Of a stretch of 37,464 nt of DNA, positions 15,596 through 23,504 are shown in pieces. How positions within the stretch are numbered: position 1 is the first letter of the stretch; each line of letters opens with the position of its first letter. Source of the stretch: Promethearchaeota archaeon (lineage in GTDB: Archaea > Asgardarchaeota > Lokiarchaeia > Sigyniarchaeales > SOKP01); NCBI GenBank assembly GCA_008080765.1, contig SHMU01000013.1:1-37464 (forward strand), given 5' to 3'. Both the position numbers and the translations under genes were made by a program. The notes below the pieces were generated by a model. The model worked only from the letters and a program-made list of their open reading frames with translations, did no database searches and was not told the origin of the DNA.

Positions 15596-16960
15596 ATGGT
15601 AGATATTAACGATATTAAAAATTATTTTAATTCTTCTGCTATTCCTGCTAATATGCTTAACAGAGGGCAGCTCGTCTTAAATACCTTTTTAAAACCTATC
15701 AAAATATTATTTGAGCAGAAAAAAATACCCGATGAGCCATGGACCACGGAGCAAATTGAATTCTTATTAACTATGCTTTCCCAAATGGATACAGATAAAG
15801 ATTCAAATGCTTCACAGGTAGGAGAGCGAGAGGCAAGAATCTCCTCTTCCCTGCATCTAAAAATTTCGGGGGGATTTAGTCATGGAGTGGGAAGGAGCGG
15901 TTTTTTAAGTGCCCCCCAACCCAAAGCCCCCGGTGGTTCAATTATGTACGAGCTGACAAATTATCTGGCACGAGACATCATGAGAAATTTCGGTACACCT
16001 AATGTGAAAGCTGCTATTATTACCCCCATTGCAACGGGGATGTCCTTAGCACTAACACTATCAGCCCTGAAATTTGATGAAAATAGAACGAATGAAAATA
16101 GAAGAACCACAGTTTTGATACCCCGATTAGATCACAAATCCATCATAAAAGCAATTGATTTTGTAGGACTTCTTCCTAAAATTGTGGAAAGTAAGCTTTT
16201 TGGGGATGCGGTGAGAATTCCCATTGAGGATATTGAAAACGCCTACAATGAAGAGTGTTTTGCTATCGTTTCTTTTACCAGCTTCTTTCCCCCTCGAGAA
16301 TCTGATGCTTTAAAAGAAATCAGCAAGTTTGCAGATCAGCACGAGCTCGTCCATATAATTGTTAATGCGTACGGGGTGCAGAGCATAGAATGGATGAAAA
16401 TGATTAGGTCTGCAATCGATGCAGGGAGAGTAGATGCAATCATTCAATCTACAGATAAAAATTTTCTTACACCCGTGGGGGGAGCGTTAATTGCCTCTCC
16501 AAGCAAAACCATCATCGAGAAGATTAGTAGAACATATCCGGGGCGCGCTTCAGCCTCCCCCGTCGTCAATTTTCTCATCTCTATGTTATCTCTTGGAATA
16601 AACGGGTATATGGAACTCCTAGAAAAACAAAAGAAAAACCGCTCATTGTTAGAGAGATTACTGAGTCAATTTGCTCAAAAAATAAATGAACGTATCTTGG
16701 ATGTTTTCAATCCCGTAGCAGTAGCAATGAGTTTAGAACATCTAGAACAAAATAAATTGTATGCACTTGGAGGTGCCCTTTATAATTTACGGGTGACTGG
16801 ACCACGAGTCTATGATCCCTCTCAAAAGCAATTCGGGACGTGTATAAATAATTATCCCATTCCGTATATTGTAATGAATGCAGCAATAGGATCTACAGAA
16901 CATGATATAGAACGTGCTGTAGAGCGATTAGAACGTGCCTATTATCAGATACAAGAGTAA
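15596..16960 (+). CDS. spcS: O-phosphoseryl-tRNA(Sec):selenocysteinyl-tRNA synthase (SepSecS)
   Basis: This PLP enzyme converts O-phosphoseryl-tRNA(Sec) to Sec-tRNA(Sec) using selenophosphate. The segment GVGRSGFLSAPQPKAPGGSIMYELTNYL (about residues 100-127) matches the SepSecS substrate-binding region. The PLP lysine is in STDKNFLTPVGGA, at about residue 288 from the ATG at 15596. Length is about 454 residues, near the family norm. A GTG nine bases upstream is an alternative start. It begins 149 bases after tRNA-Sec, so enzyme and substrate tRNA are neighbours. PSTK and SelD are not in the window. Confidence 0.93.
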   Translation: MVDINDIKNYFNSSAIPANMLNRGQLVLNTFLKPIKILFEQKKIPDEPWTTEQIEFLLTMLSQMDTDKDSNASQVGEREARISSSLHLKISGGFSHGVGRSGFLSAPQPKAPGGSIMYELTNYLARDIMRNFGTPNVKAAIITPIATGMSLALTLSALKFDENRTNENRRTTVLIPRLDHKSIIKAIDFVGLLPKIVESKLFGDAVRIPIEDIENAYNEECFAIVSFTSFFPPRESDALKEISKFADQHELVHIIVNAYGVQSIEWMKMIRSAIDAGRVDAIIQSTDKNFLTPVGGALIASPSKTIIEKISRTYPGRASASPVVNFLISMLSLGINGYMELLEKQKKNRSLLERLLSQFAQKINERILDVFNPVAVAMSLEHLEQNKLYALGGALYNLRVTGPRVYDPSQKQFGTCINNYPIPYIVMNAAIGSTEHDIERAVERLERAYYQIQE

Positions 16961-17139
16961 ACGATTTTTCTGCATTCATTGAGCCAATGAGACAGAAAAT
17001 ACCATCAGAAATCAAATATTTCTATAAATTAAATAAATTTTTATAATAAAAACTAAATTATATAAATTAAAAAAGCGATTTTATAATTAATCAATTTGAT
17101 AGAATATAATGATTCTACATAACAAAAACCTTGAAAGTT

Positions 17140-17146
17140 GGGAGGG
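17140..17146 (+). promoter_or_regulatory. Ribosome-binding site deciding the start of the next gene
   Basis: GGGAGGG lies six bases before the ATG at 17153. The reading frame is open from an earlier TTG at 17138, which overlaps this site; the spacing favours ATG 17153. Confidence 0.5.
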
Positions 17147-17152
17147 TATGCA

Positions 17153-17836
17153 ATGAGTAATAGATTATTGTCCCAATTTAATGAAGTTATTTCTCGCGAA
17201 TGGCTAACGGAGGTGATTGAGGAGCCCGTCGAACCCTTAAATACACGGGAAATGTTTGAGCTCGCTTATCACACCGAGAATAGTGTACAAACGCGCTGTA
17301 TCTGGTTAAAATTAGTACAAGAATTCAAAGAAGGGTCTCAAGCTATTCTCTATTCAAATAATAAAACATTTAGCTTAATAGAGATTGTAAATGATAATGA
17401 TTTAAAAATTCAGAACTTCTATAATGATGATAAAAATTCTACTAGACTAAATGAGTGCACTCTCCCCTTACTATTACAAAGAAAATTAAGATTTAATAAA
17501 AAAGAAAAGGATTTAAAATCTCAAATTTTAAAAACCATTTTAGTGGAGAGGAAAATTGACGAATGTGCGAATCTAACGATGACCAAAGACATAAACCGAA
17601 AGATTTATTTTGCTATTGGAGACGCACGGGAATCTGCGGCAGTTGTCCCGCTATTCATGCAAGCAGAAGGGGCTTCACTCGTCCAACTCGCCTTGAACAA
17701 ATGGATGGCCACTGCTCAGAATTTACCTCCAGAAGAAACCTTTCCAGAAGGACGCGTTCCAGGGTTGCTCAAAAATCTTATGCAAATCAAAAAATGGACA
17801 TTAAAACTCGTGGATTCTCACTTAGATAGGGAATAA
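17153..17836 (+). CDS. Unrecognised protein downstream of SepSecS
   Basis: This is a soluble protein of 227 residues with no signal peptide or membrane helix. The N-terminal two thirds are polar and mixed, starting SNRLLSQFNEVISREWLTEVIEEPVEPL. The C-terminal part has a better ordered look: IYFAIGDARESAAVVPLFMQAEGASLVQLALNKWMATAQNLPPEETFPEGRVPGLLKN. I do not recognise the family. It follows SepSecS on the same strand after about 190 AT-rich bases and precedes a convergent tRNA gene. Confidence 0.65.
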   Translation: MSNRLLSQFNEVISREWLTEVIEEPVEPLNTREMFELAYHTENSVQTRCIWLKLVQEFKEGSQAILYSNNKTFSLIEIVNDNDLKIQNFYNDDKNSTRLNECTLPLLLQRKLRFNKKEKDLKSQILKTILVERKIDECANLTMTKDINRKIYFAIGDARESAAVVPLFMQAEGASLVQLALNKWMATAQNLPPEETFPEGRVPGLLKNLMQIKKWTLKLVDSHLDRE

Positions 17837-17855
17837 TCTGTTCTTATTTTAATTT

Positions 17856-17875
17856 TTTCTTTCTTTCTTTCTTTC
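17856..17875 (+). repeat. (TTTC)5 microsatellite / T-rich tail
   Basis: Five TTTC units lie within a longer pyrimidine-rich stretch 20-45 bases after the preceding stop codon. It could act as a T-rich terminator for that gene. Such a tract is prone to slippage. Confidence 0.5.
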
Positions 17876-17967
17876 TTTTCATTGAATTTTAAGCTACAAA
17901 ACTAAAAACTCTAATTAAATAAGTATTTTGTATTAATCCTTTTCGAAGAATTAAGAATTAAAAAAAA

Positions 17968-18135
17968 TGGTCCATCGGGGAGTTTCAGAGAGATCCTTAA
18001 CCAGTACCTCTTTTTGAACCCCGGATCTCAGGATTATAGACGGTTATATGTTAACTACTGTGGACAATTGATTTGTATGTATGTCCACCGGTCATTTATA
18101 AGACCTGCGCTTTAACCAAGCTGAGCTAATGGACC
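17968..18135 (-). tRNA. tRNA-Ile (anticodon UAU) with anticodon-loop and T-loop introns
   Basis: On the minus strand the acceptor is GGTCCAT (18135-18129) with ATGGACC (17975-17969) and discriminator A. The anticodon arm begins CAGGT-CTTATAA with TAT at 18100-18098. About 62 bases (roughly 18034-18095) separate it from the 3' half TCCTG. The T-stem is CGGGG/CCCCG; its loop is 38 bases, and removing 17982-18012 (31 bases) leaves TTCAAAT. Near the T-loop intron TTCA pairs with TGAA, with a three-base ACT bulge, as in a bulge-helix-bulge site. CCA is not encoded; seven T follow. C13-A22 in the D-stem is a mismatch. Confidence 0.85.
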
Positions 18136-18405
18136 GCGATTAGAAATAAACGATCGAACGCATGAGCTTATTTCATACTCTTAATAGTTAACATCATCGA
18201 AAAAATAAAAATTTTATTCTTTAACCCTACTACTATATATTTAAATAATTACAATTAATTATATTATTAATACTCTCTAATTAAGGTAACTGTAGAGAAC
18301 CCATTATCGTGTCGTGTATACATAAGGGTGCTATAACTCGCAATTGGAGAGCGTTATTAATATTTTTGATTACCTACATAGATGATAATTTCCAAATACC
18401 CTTCT

Positions 18406-18412
18406 AAGGAGG
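18406..18412 (+). promoter_or_regulatory. Strong Shine-Dalgarno (AAGGAGG) before a coiled-coil gene
   Basis: AAGGAGG lies 12 bases before the ATG at 18425. It is one of the clearest ribosome-binding sites in the window, where most genes have weak ones. Confidence 0.6.
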
Positions 18413-18424
18413 AGATATAACAAA

Positions 18425-18850
18425 ATGGCAGAAATGCTTACGGATCTGCTACAAAATATATATAATCGGATTTCACATTTAGGCAAAACGATTCAAGGAT
18501 TGAAGACATCACTAGATGGTCTCAATAAGAGTATTGAAGATAAAGTTACCACTTTAAATCAGAAATTAAGCGAATTTTCAAATGAGATCAATTTGACTCA
18601 AACCAAGCATTTGGAGGTCCTCGAAAGGATTGGTAGTTCCGCAACAGACGAAATCGAAAAGATAAAGGATAAAATCGGATTAACTTCCATTAAAAAATTG
18701 ACGAATGATTTAGAGAATTTCTCCAAATTATCGGAAGAAATTTTAAATCAAGAAACGGTGGAAGTACTTCTTTCAGAAGCTATTGCCACCGTAAAAGCTA
18801 TCAAGAAAGAACAATTAGGTATTGTAGAACAAGAGGCTGAAACGAAATAA
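18425..18850 (+). CDS. Small coiled-coil protein, 141 residues
   Basis: Nearly the whole chain is predicted helix with heptad-like spacing of Leu/Ile (for example LGKTIQGLKTSLDGLNKSIEDKVTTLNQKL and later IEKIKDKIGLTSIKKLTNDLENFSKL). There is no signal peptide, membrane helix or cysteine motif. Such proteins usually form bundles or act as scaffolds, but the partner is unknown. It is preceded by a strong Shine-Dalgarno site and followed by a similar coiled-coil gene after 112 bases. Confidence 0.7.
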   Translation: MAEMLTDLLQNIYNRISHLGKTIQGLKTSLDGLNKSIEDKVTTLNQKLSEFSNEINLTQTKHLEVLERIGSSATDEIEKIKDKIGLTSIKKLTNDLENFSKLSEEILNQETVEVLLSEAIATVKAIKKEQLGIVEQEAETK

Positions 18851-18962
18851 AATATAGTAGGATGCGAACGAAAAATACAATGAAGCCTCATATATTCAAA
18901 TGATATAAACAAAGCATATATAATAAATATAAAAAGTAAAGAAAGAGAGATGATATTTTAAA

Positions 18963-19382
18963 ATGTCCGAGGAAATGGAACGTTTGTTAGATGATATGAT
19001 CACTAAAATAAACCAAATTACCGACAGCTTGGATGGTACAATAGCTCAAGTTGAGAAGATGAATGAATCTATTAATCAAATGAGTAAAACCTTTTCAAAA
19101 GAGACTGTTTCACTTACCGAAAATGTCAGATTAATAGTGGAGGCTTTAAAACAATTTCGAGTACAGTCTAATAAAAGTGTAAACGAGCTCTCTAAAGAAT
19201 TGAATAGTAAAGTAAAAGATATTTGGGATGAAGACAAAATTCAGAAATACCTGGAGAATACAAAGAAGGAAATCAACACTATAAAGAATACTGAAAAGGC
19301 TGTAAGCGATAATCTTTATTATGCTCAACTCCTCACTATAATCAAGAACATCTCAACATATTTAAAACAAATTAAGAAATAG
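18963..19382 (+). CDS. Small coiled-coil protein, 139 residues
   Basis: This is a second helical protein, similar in size and composition to the one before it, with repeated I-x2-I/L-x3 spacing (MITKINQITDSLDGTIAQVEKMNESINQM). Both share a pattern of Gln/Asn-rich early heptads and a charged second half, so they may be distant paralogues or partners. The early part resembles helices of methyl-accepting chemotaxis signalling domains or SNARE-like bundles only in general character. No specific family is claimed. A GAGAGATGATATT stretch precedes the start. Confidence 0.65.
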   Translation: MSEEMERLLDDMITKINQITDSLDGTIAQVEKMNESINQMSKTFSKETVSLTENVRLIVEALKQFRVQSNKSVNELSKELNSKVKDIWDEDKIQKYLENTKKEINTIKNTEKAVSDNLYYAQLLTIIKNISTYLKQIKK

Positions 19383-19420
19383 ATGTCTTTTTTCTCTAAT
19401 ATCACTTCTTCTATATAGTG

Positions 19421-19490
19421 TTTTTGAAGGCATTTTTTTATTTTTGAAGGCATTTTTTTATTTTTGAAGGCATTTTTTTATTTTTGAAGA
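19421..19490 (+). repeat. 20-base tandem repeat, three and a half copies
   Basis: The unit TTTTTGAAGGCATTTTTTTA is repeated exactly at 19421-19440, 19441-19460 and 19461-19480, and a partial copy follows to 19490. Each unit carries a run of seven T, so the block could stop transcription from the coiled-coil genes. It lies about 40 bases before the start of the next gene. Confidence 0.9.
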
Positions 19491-19531
19491 ATTTATTTAT
19501 AACATAAAATTAGTTTCATCAATATAACACT

Positions 19532-20401
19532 ATGGAACATTATATCAATTCCGAAAACTCTAAATCATCAATTGTTGCTTTATTAACCGATTTTGGCTGG
19601 AAAGGTGCTCATTATGTTGCTTCAATGAAAGCGGTGATTCTTAAAATTAACCCTCGGATTAATATAATAGATCTCTCTCATTCTGTTTCTCCTTATTCTC
19701 TTATTGAAGCCTCGTATCTTCTAAAAGCGGCATATCCCTATTTCCCAAAAGGAACAATCTTTGTAAGTGTAATTGATCCGGGAGTTGGAACCCAAAGAAG
19801 GATAGTTGTTATTAAGAGTAGTGATGATTATTTTTTTGTAGGTCCTGATAATGGAATATTCCCTAATGCATTAGAGGAAAATATTGAACTCTGCTATGCG
19901 GTTGAAGATGATTTCTATTTTCATAAGCCTGTCTCTCATACATTTCACGGACGAGATATTATGGCACCGGTCGGAGCTTATATTACGACCAATGTACCCT
20001 TGGAGAAATTTGGTTCTGTAATTAATCCAGAAGATCTGACGCGCATTCCCATAATTAACGAAGTTAATACAAAAGAACGAAGAATTAAATGTACCATTCA
20101 GTATGTAGATGATTTTGGTAATATTACGACCACAATTTCCGTTAAAAAAAATGATGAATTAACATATCATAAAAGCCAAGGTAACATAAAGCTTCAAAAA
20201 CATCAAGAAGTTACGATATTTGTAAATGATCGCTCATATCGAGCGAAATATGTTTCTCATTTTGCAGAAGTTAATCCTAAATCTCTCTTATTGATGAGAG
20301 GCTCCACAGGATTTTTGGAAATGTCCTTAAATCAAGGAAATGCTGCAGAAAAATTAGAGATATCATCGGGAAAGATTATAGAAATTCAATTATCCGAATG
20401 A
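19532..20401 (+). CDS. SAM hydroxide adenosyltransferase (DUF62 / SAM_adeno_trans)
   Basis: Members of this family cleave S-adenosylmethionine with water/hydroxide to adenosine and methionine; they are relatives of the fluorinase. Diagnostic segments are LLTDFGWKGAHYVASMKAVIL near residue 17, VIDPGVGTQRR near 80, VGPDNGIFP near 98 and HTFHGRDIMAPVGAY near 130. These include the conserved Asp-Arg-His set of the hydrolase type. Length is 289 residues, as usual. The stop is one base before the next gene, suggesting a shared transcript with the Nudix-NMNAT fusion and RtcA. Confidence 0.9.
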   Translation: MEHYINSENSKSSIVALLTDFGWKGAHYVASMKAVILKINPRINIIDLSHSVSPYSLIEASYLLKAAYPYFPKGTIFVSVIDPGVGTQRRIVVIKSSDDYFFVGPDNGIFPNALEENIELCYAVEDDFYFHKPVSHTFHGRDIMAPVGAYITTNVPLEKFGSVINPEDLTRIPIINEVNTKERRIKCTIQYVDDFGNITTTISVKKNDELTYHKSQGNIKLQKHQEVTIFVNDRSYRAKYVSHFAEVNPKSLLLMRGSTGFLEMSLNQGNAAEKLEISSGKIIEIQLSE

Positions 20402-20402
20402 T

Positions 20403-21623
20403 TTGATCAAAAAAGTGACAAGAGAGAGGAAATCCGAAAAAGAAATATTGGCTTGTATTAAAAAGGAGGATATACAATACCTTCAGTCGGGACAAGTATC
20501 AAAACATGTATTTCCTAAAGAGAGATCGGAAGCTCATCGGAAGGAAATTCCCCATTTAATCGTAAGGCTCTTCATTCTCTCAAAAAATGATAACGGGGAC
20601 CTCTTATTCCTTGTTCAAAAACGTTCTGATACTAAAAAGTCTTATCCGGGATACTATACGGATAGTGCGAGTGGGCATGTTATTTTTGAGAAAGGTTTAA
20701 ATTTGGGAACCATTAAAAAGAATGCTCTCCGAGAGCTTGAGGAGGAATTTGGTATTCAATCCAAAGATGTTCAAAAGATAACCTTCTACGATTTAAACAA
20801 CGAAGAAGATCAATTTACCAAAGAAGTTGCCTACATCTTTATTGGAAGTGTTGATTCAACAGTAAAGTTAGAGCCAAACCCAGAAGAAGTGGAAAGAAAA
20901 GAGAGCAAATTTTATACCAGAAAAGAACTAGAAAAACTACTACAAGAGAATGATTTGGTGGATTATTCAAAAAAAATATGGAATGAATTATTGGATTCAA
21001 ATTTAAAATCCTATTTTCCTCAAGAAAATCAAAAGACAATGTCAAAGACAAAGATAAATTCAAAGTCAAGGATAGAAAATGACCAAAAGAATGCTGATAT
21101 TGCGCTTTTTATCGGGAGATTTCAACCCCTCCACCATGGCCATATCCACATCATCAATCGCATCTTTGAAGCTCATAATAAATTAAAGATCGGAATTGGA
21201 AGCTCTCAACTGTCTCACACAAAGGAAAATCCTTTTACTAAAGAAGAAAGAAAAAAATTTATTAAGAGCGCTCTAAAAAAGAGAGCTATCCCTCAAGATA
21301 GATATGCTATATATTTTATTCCCGATTTATTTAATGCAGAGAAATGGGTTAGCCATGTAGTTTCCATTATAGGAAAATTTGATATTCTCTATTCAAATAG
21401 CGATTTTGTAAGAGAACTCTTTAAAAATAAGGGATACACGATCGCAAAAAAGATTTCTCTCTTTAAAAACAAATATAGCGGAACTCACATTAGAAATCTT
21501 ATAAATAAACAAGATAAACAATGGAGATTGTTAGTACCCAATGAGGTAGTGGACTTAATTGAGAAATATGAAGGTATCAAAAGAATTGAGTCCTTTTATG
21601 ATCAAAATGAAGAGAAAAAATAA
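20403..21623 (+). CDS. Nudix domain - NMN adenylyltransferase fusion
   Basis: The N-terminal part (about 50-195) is a Nudix domain resembling the isopentenyl-diphosphate isomerase type: LIVRLFILS..., SGHVIFEKG...NALRELEEEFGI. It has five or six extra residues inside the Nudix box, and the Glu of E-x7-R-E is displaced. After a Lys/Ser-rich linker, the C-terminal part (about 230-400) is archaeal NMN adenylyltransferase: GRFQPLHHGH with HxGH at 244-247, GIGSSQLSHTKENPFT, and YSGTHIR at 358-364. It makes NAD from NMN and ATP. The start is probably TTG 20403. Known bifunctional proteins have the reverse order. Confidence 0.85.
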   Translation: MIKKVTRERKSEKEILACIKKEDIQYLQSGQVSKHVFPKERSEAHRKEIPHLIVRLFILSKNDNGDLLFLVQKRSDTKKSYPGYYTDSASGHVIFEKGLNLGTIKKNALRELEEEFGIQSKDVQKITFYDLNNEEDQFTKEVAYIFIGSVDSTVKLEPNPEEVERKESKFYTRKELEKLLQENDLVDYSKKIWNELLDSNLKSYFPQENQKTMSKTKINSKSRIENDQKNADIALFIGRFQPLHHGHIHIINRIFEAHNKLKIGIGSSQLSHTKENPFTKEERKKFIKSALKKRAIPQDRYAIYFIPDLFNAEKWVSHVVSIIGKFDILYSNSDFVRELFKNKGYTIAKKISLFKNKYSGTHIRNLINKQDKQWRLLVPNEVVDLIEKYEGIKRIESFYDQNEEKK

Positions 21624-21624
21624 A

Positions 21625-22689
21625 ATGAATGATAAAAGTATTTTAGAAATTGATGGATCAATGGGAGAAGGTGGTGGGGCGATTTTACGCTTAAGCGCGG
21701 GACTTTCTGTTGTTTTCAATCAACCTATTAGAGTCTATAACATTAGAGCAAATCGCTCTAAACCGGGCTTAAGACTTCAACATCTCTTAGGATTAAAAAA
21801 TCTGGCAAAATTAACCAATAGTTCTCTAAGTGAATGTGAGGTTGGGACTAAAGAAATTATCTTCAAGCCAACAGCGACTTCACTAAAAGAAAAGTTAGAT
21901 ATTGGCGTTAGTACGGCTGCTAGTATCGGACTTCTTTTGCAACCAATACAAATTGCGTGTTTAGGATTCGAGCATCCTGATCAAGTTATTATAAATCTTC
22001 ATGGCGGGGGTACCTTGGGAAAATGGGCTCCCGGACTGAATTATTTGAAAAATGTAACATACCAGATCTTTAAAAAACACGGTTTTGAGATTACTATTGA
22101 CATTCATAAATATGGATTTTATCCCAAAGGTGGAGGTGCTACTACATGTAAGATTGAACCTCCAAAAAAGGGATTAAATCCGATAAATCTCACGTCTCTG
22201 GGAAATCTTGATGTAATTGAAGGAAAGATCGTCTGTTCTAATAAGCTCTCAAATGCTCGCGTGTCAGAACGAATTAAAGAATCAGCAGAAGCGGCTCTCA
22301 AAAGAGAAATATCGATTTCAACGCATATTGAATATGAATACGTGAATTCTTTAAGCGTAGGTGTGGGGATTTCTTTATGGGCAAAGTCCGATACAGGAGC
22401 AATTATTTCCAGTGGAACTGTACTGGGGGAGAGACATATATCTTCTGAACAACTGGGAAGGAATGCTGTCAATAAGATTCTTGCCTATATACAAAATGAT
22501 ATTCCTGTTGATAATTATTTAAGCGATCAATTGCTTCCTTTTATGGCTTTTACGAATTCTGCATCGAAGATCAAAGTCGCAGAGGTAACGAGTCACGCAA
22601 GAACTAACCTTGAGCTAATAAAAATGTTCGCGCATCGAGATTTTGCTATTGAGAACTCAGAGAATTACTCAATTATAAAAATAAATTAA
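21625..22689 (+). CDS. rtcA: RNA 3'-terminal phosphate cyclase
   Basis: The enzyme turns RNA 3'-phosphates into 2',3'-cyclic phosphates using ATP. The N-terminal LEIDGSMGEGGGAILRLSAGLSV, then RANRSKPGLRLQHL near residue 41, LHGGGTLGKWAPG near 130 and KYGFYPKGGG near 165 are diagnostic. The likely nucleotide-accepting histidine is in VTSHARTNLEL near the end. ATG 21625 is chosen because upstream in-frame codons lie inside the preceding gene. That start is one base after the previous stop, so the genes are probably co-transcribed. Length is 354 residues. Confidence 0.92.
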   Translation: MNDKSILEIDGSMGEGGGAILRLSAGLSVVFNQPIRVYNIRANRSKPGLRLQHLLGLKNLAKLTNSSLSECEVGTKEIIFKPTATSLKEKLDIGVSTAASIGLLLQPIQIACLGFEHPDQVIINLHGGGTLGKWAPGLNYLKNVTYQIFKKHGFEITIDIHKYGFYPKGGGATTCKIEPPKKGLNPINLTSLGNLDVIEGKIVCSNKLSNARVSERIKESAEAALKREISISTHIEYEYVNSLSVGVGISLWAKSDTGAIISSGTVLGERHISSEQLGRNAVNKILAYIQNDIPVDNYLSDQLLPFMAFTNSASKIKVAEVTSHARTNLELIKMFAHRDFAIENSENYSIIKIN

Positions 22690-23504
22690 AAAATAGTTAA
22701 ATTATCACATATAGAAATTTACATAACAGATTCCTTTCGTTTGTTTTTGTTTTCTCTTACCTTTTTTTTCTTTCAAGCATATCAAGCAAATAAATTTTTC
22801 TTATTTTTCACTTTTTACCGGTTATTTCTCTATAATTCACTCTCTATGCGATTGGATATCAGTTATTTTCTAAGGAAATTTCAATTTAGTACTCGGATAA
22901 TTTCAGAGCCTTAAATGTTTAGGTTAACTATTGAATAATGTAATATCAACGAAAATTTCGGTATCTATAAGAAAATTCCTTCTCAGTAAAAATCGTATTC
23001 TCTAATAAACTATTAAATAAGAAGTAAGATAAGATTTCGACGAGTACTATTAATTATTTCTCTCAAAAGCTCAGATAACTATCTTTTAATCTCCATAAAC
23101 CTTTCAACTCCCACTCCTTTAAAGGAATGGATTCAAAATTCATTGAAAATAGCGTATAATAGATTATATGTTTTATAAACACTCCACACTCTTGACAACC
23201 CATAATTCCTACGGTATAATGAGGGATTCGTATTGGTTCTTTAAATGCTTCTCATTATCGACAGTAACGGCACCTTTCTTTAAAAAGCGATAAGCTGGGA
23301 GGATTTAGTATAATTGTGAGTGGGTAATTCATTACCATCCTGAAGAGACGGTGCTTTCTCACATACTAAGGGGTAAAAATAGATGTTAATAAAAATTAAT
23401 GATATTATTATTAAAAAAGGAAAATCTTTACCTCATAAAAATCTATTTAACGATTTTTTAAATTATATCATAAAATATTAACCCTCCTATAACACTGTTT
23501 AGCT
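22690..23504. other. Gene-poor stretch of 815 bases
   Basis: No protein gene is convincing here. The first part has T-rich runs just after rtcA, which suit termination. The middle is AT-rich without obvious signals. Nested inverted repeats stand out at 23270-23354. A 32-codon frame at 23383-23481 is too short and AT-rich to trust. Confidence 0.6.
23270..23354. ncRNA. Putative structured RNA (nested stems)
   Basis: GCACC (23270-23274) pairs with GGTGC (23350-23354), AGGAT (23300-23304) with ATCCT (23337-23341), and GGTAAT (23323-23328) with ATTACC (23331-23336). The last two stems abut on the 3' side. The region is richer in G+C than its surroundings, which is a common sign of stable RNA in AT-rich archaeal genomes. 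The strand is not determined and no known RNA family is recognised. Confidence 0.3.

Noticed and set aside
18284-18355. Structured RNA between tRNA-Ile and the coiled-coil genes
   Set aside because: ACCC/GGGT and ATAA/TTAT pairings exist but are short and interrupted, so too weak to list as a feature.
23383-23481. 32-codon ORF before the P-type ATPase
   Set aside because: It is very AT-rich with a low-complexity product and a poorly spaced ribosome-binding site, so chance is more likely.
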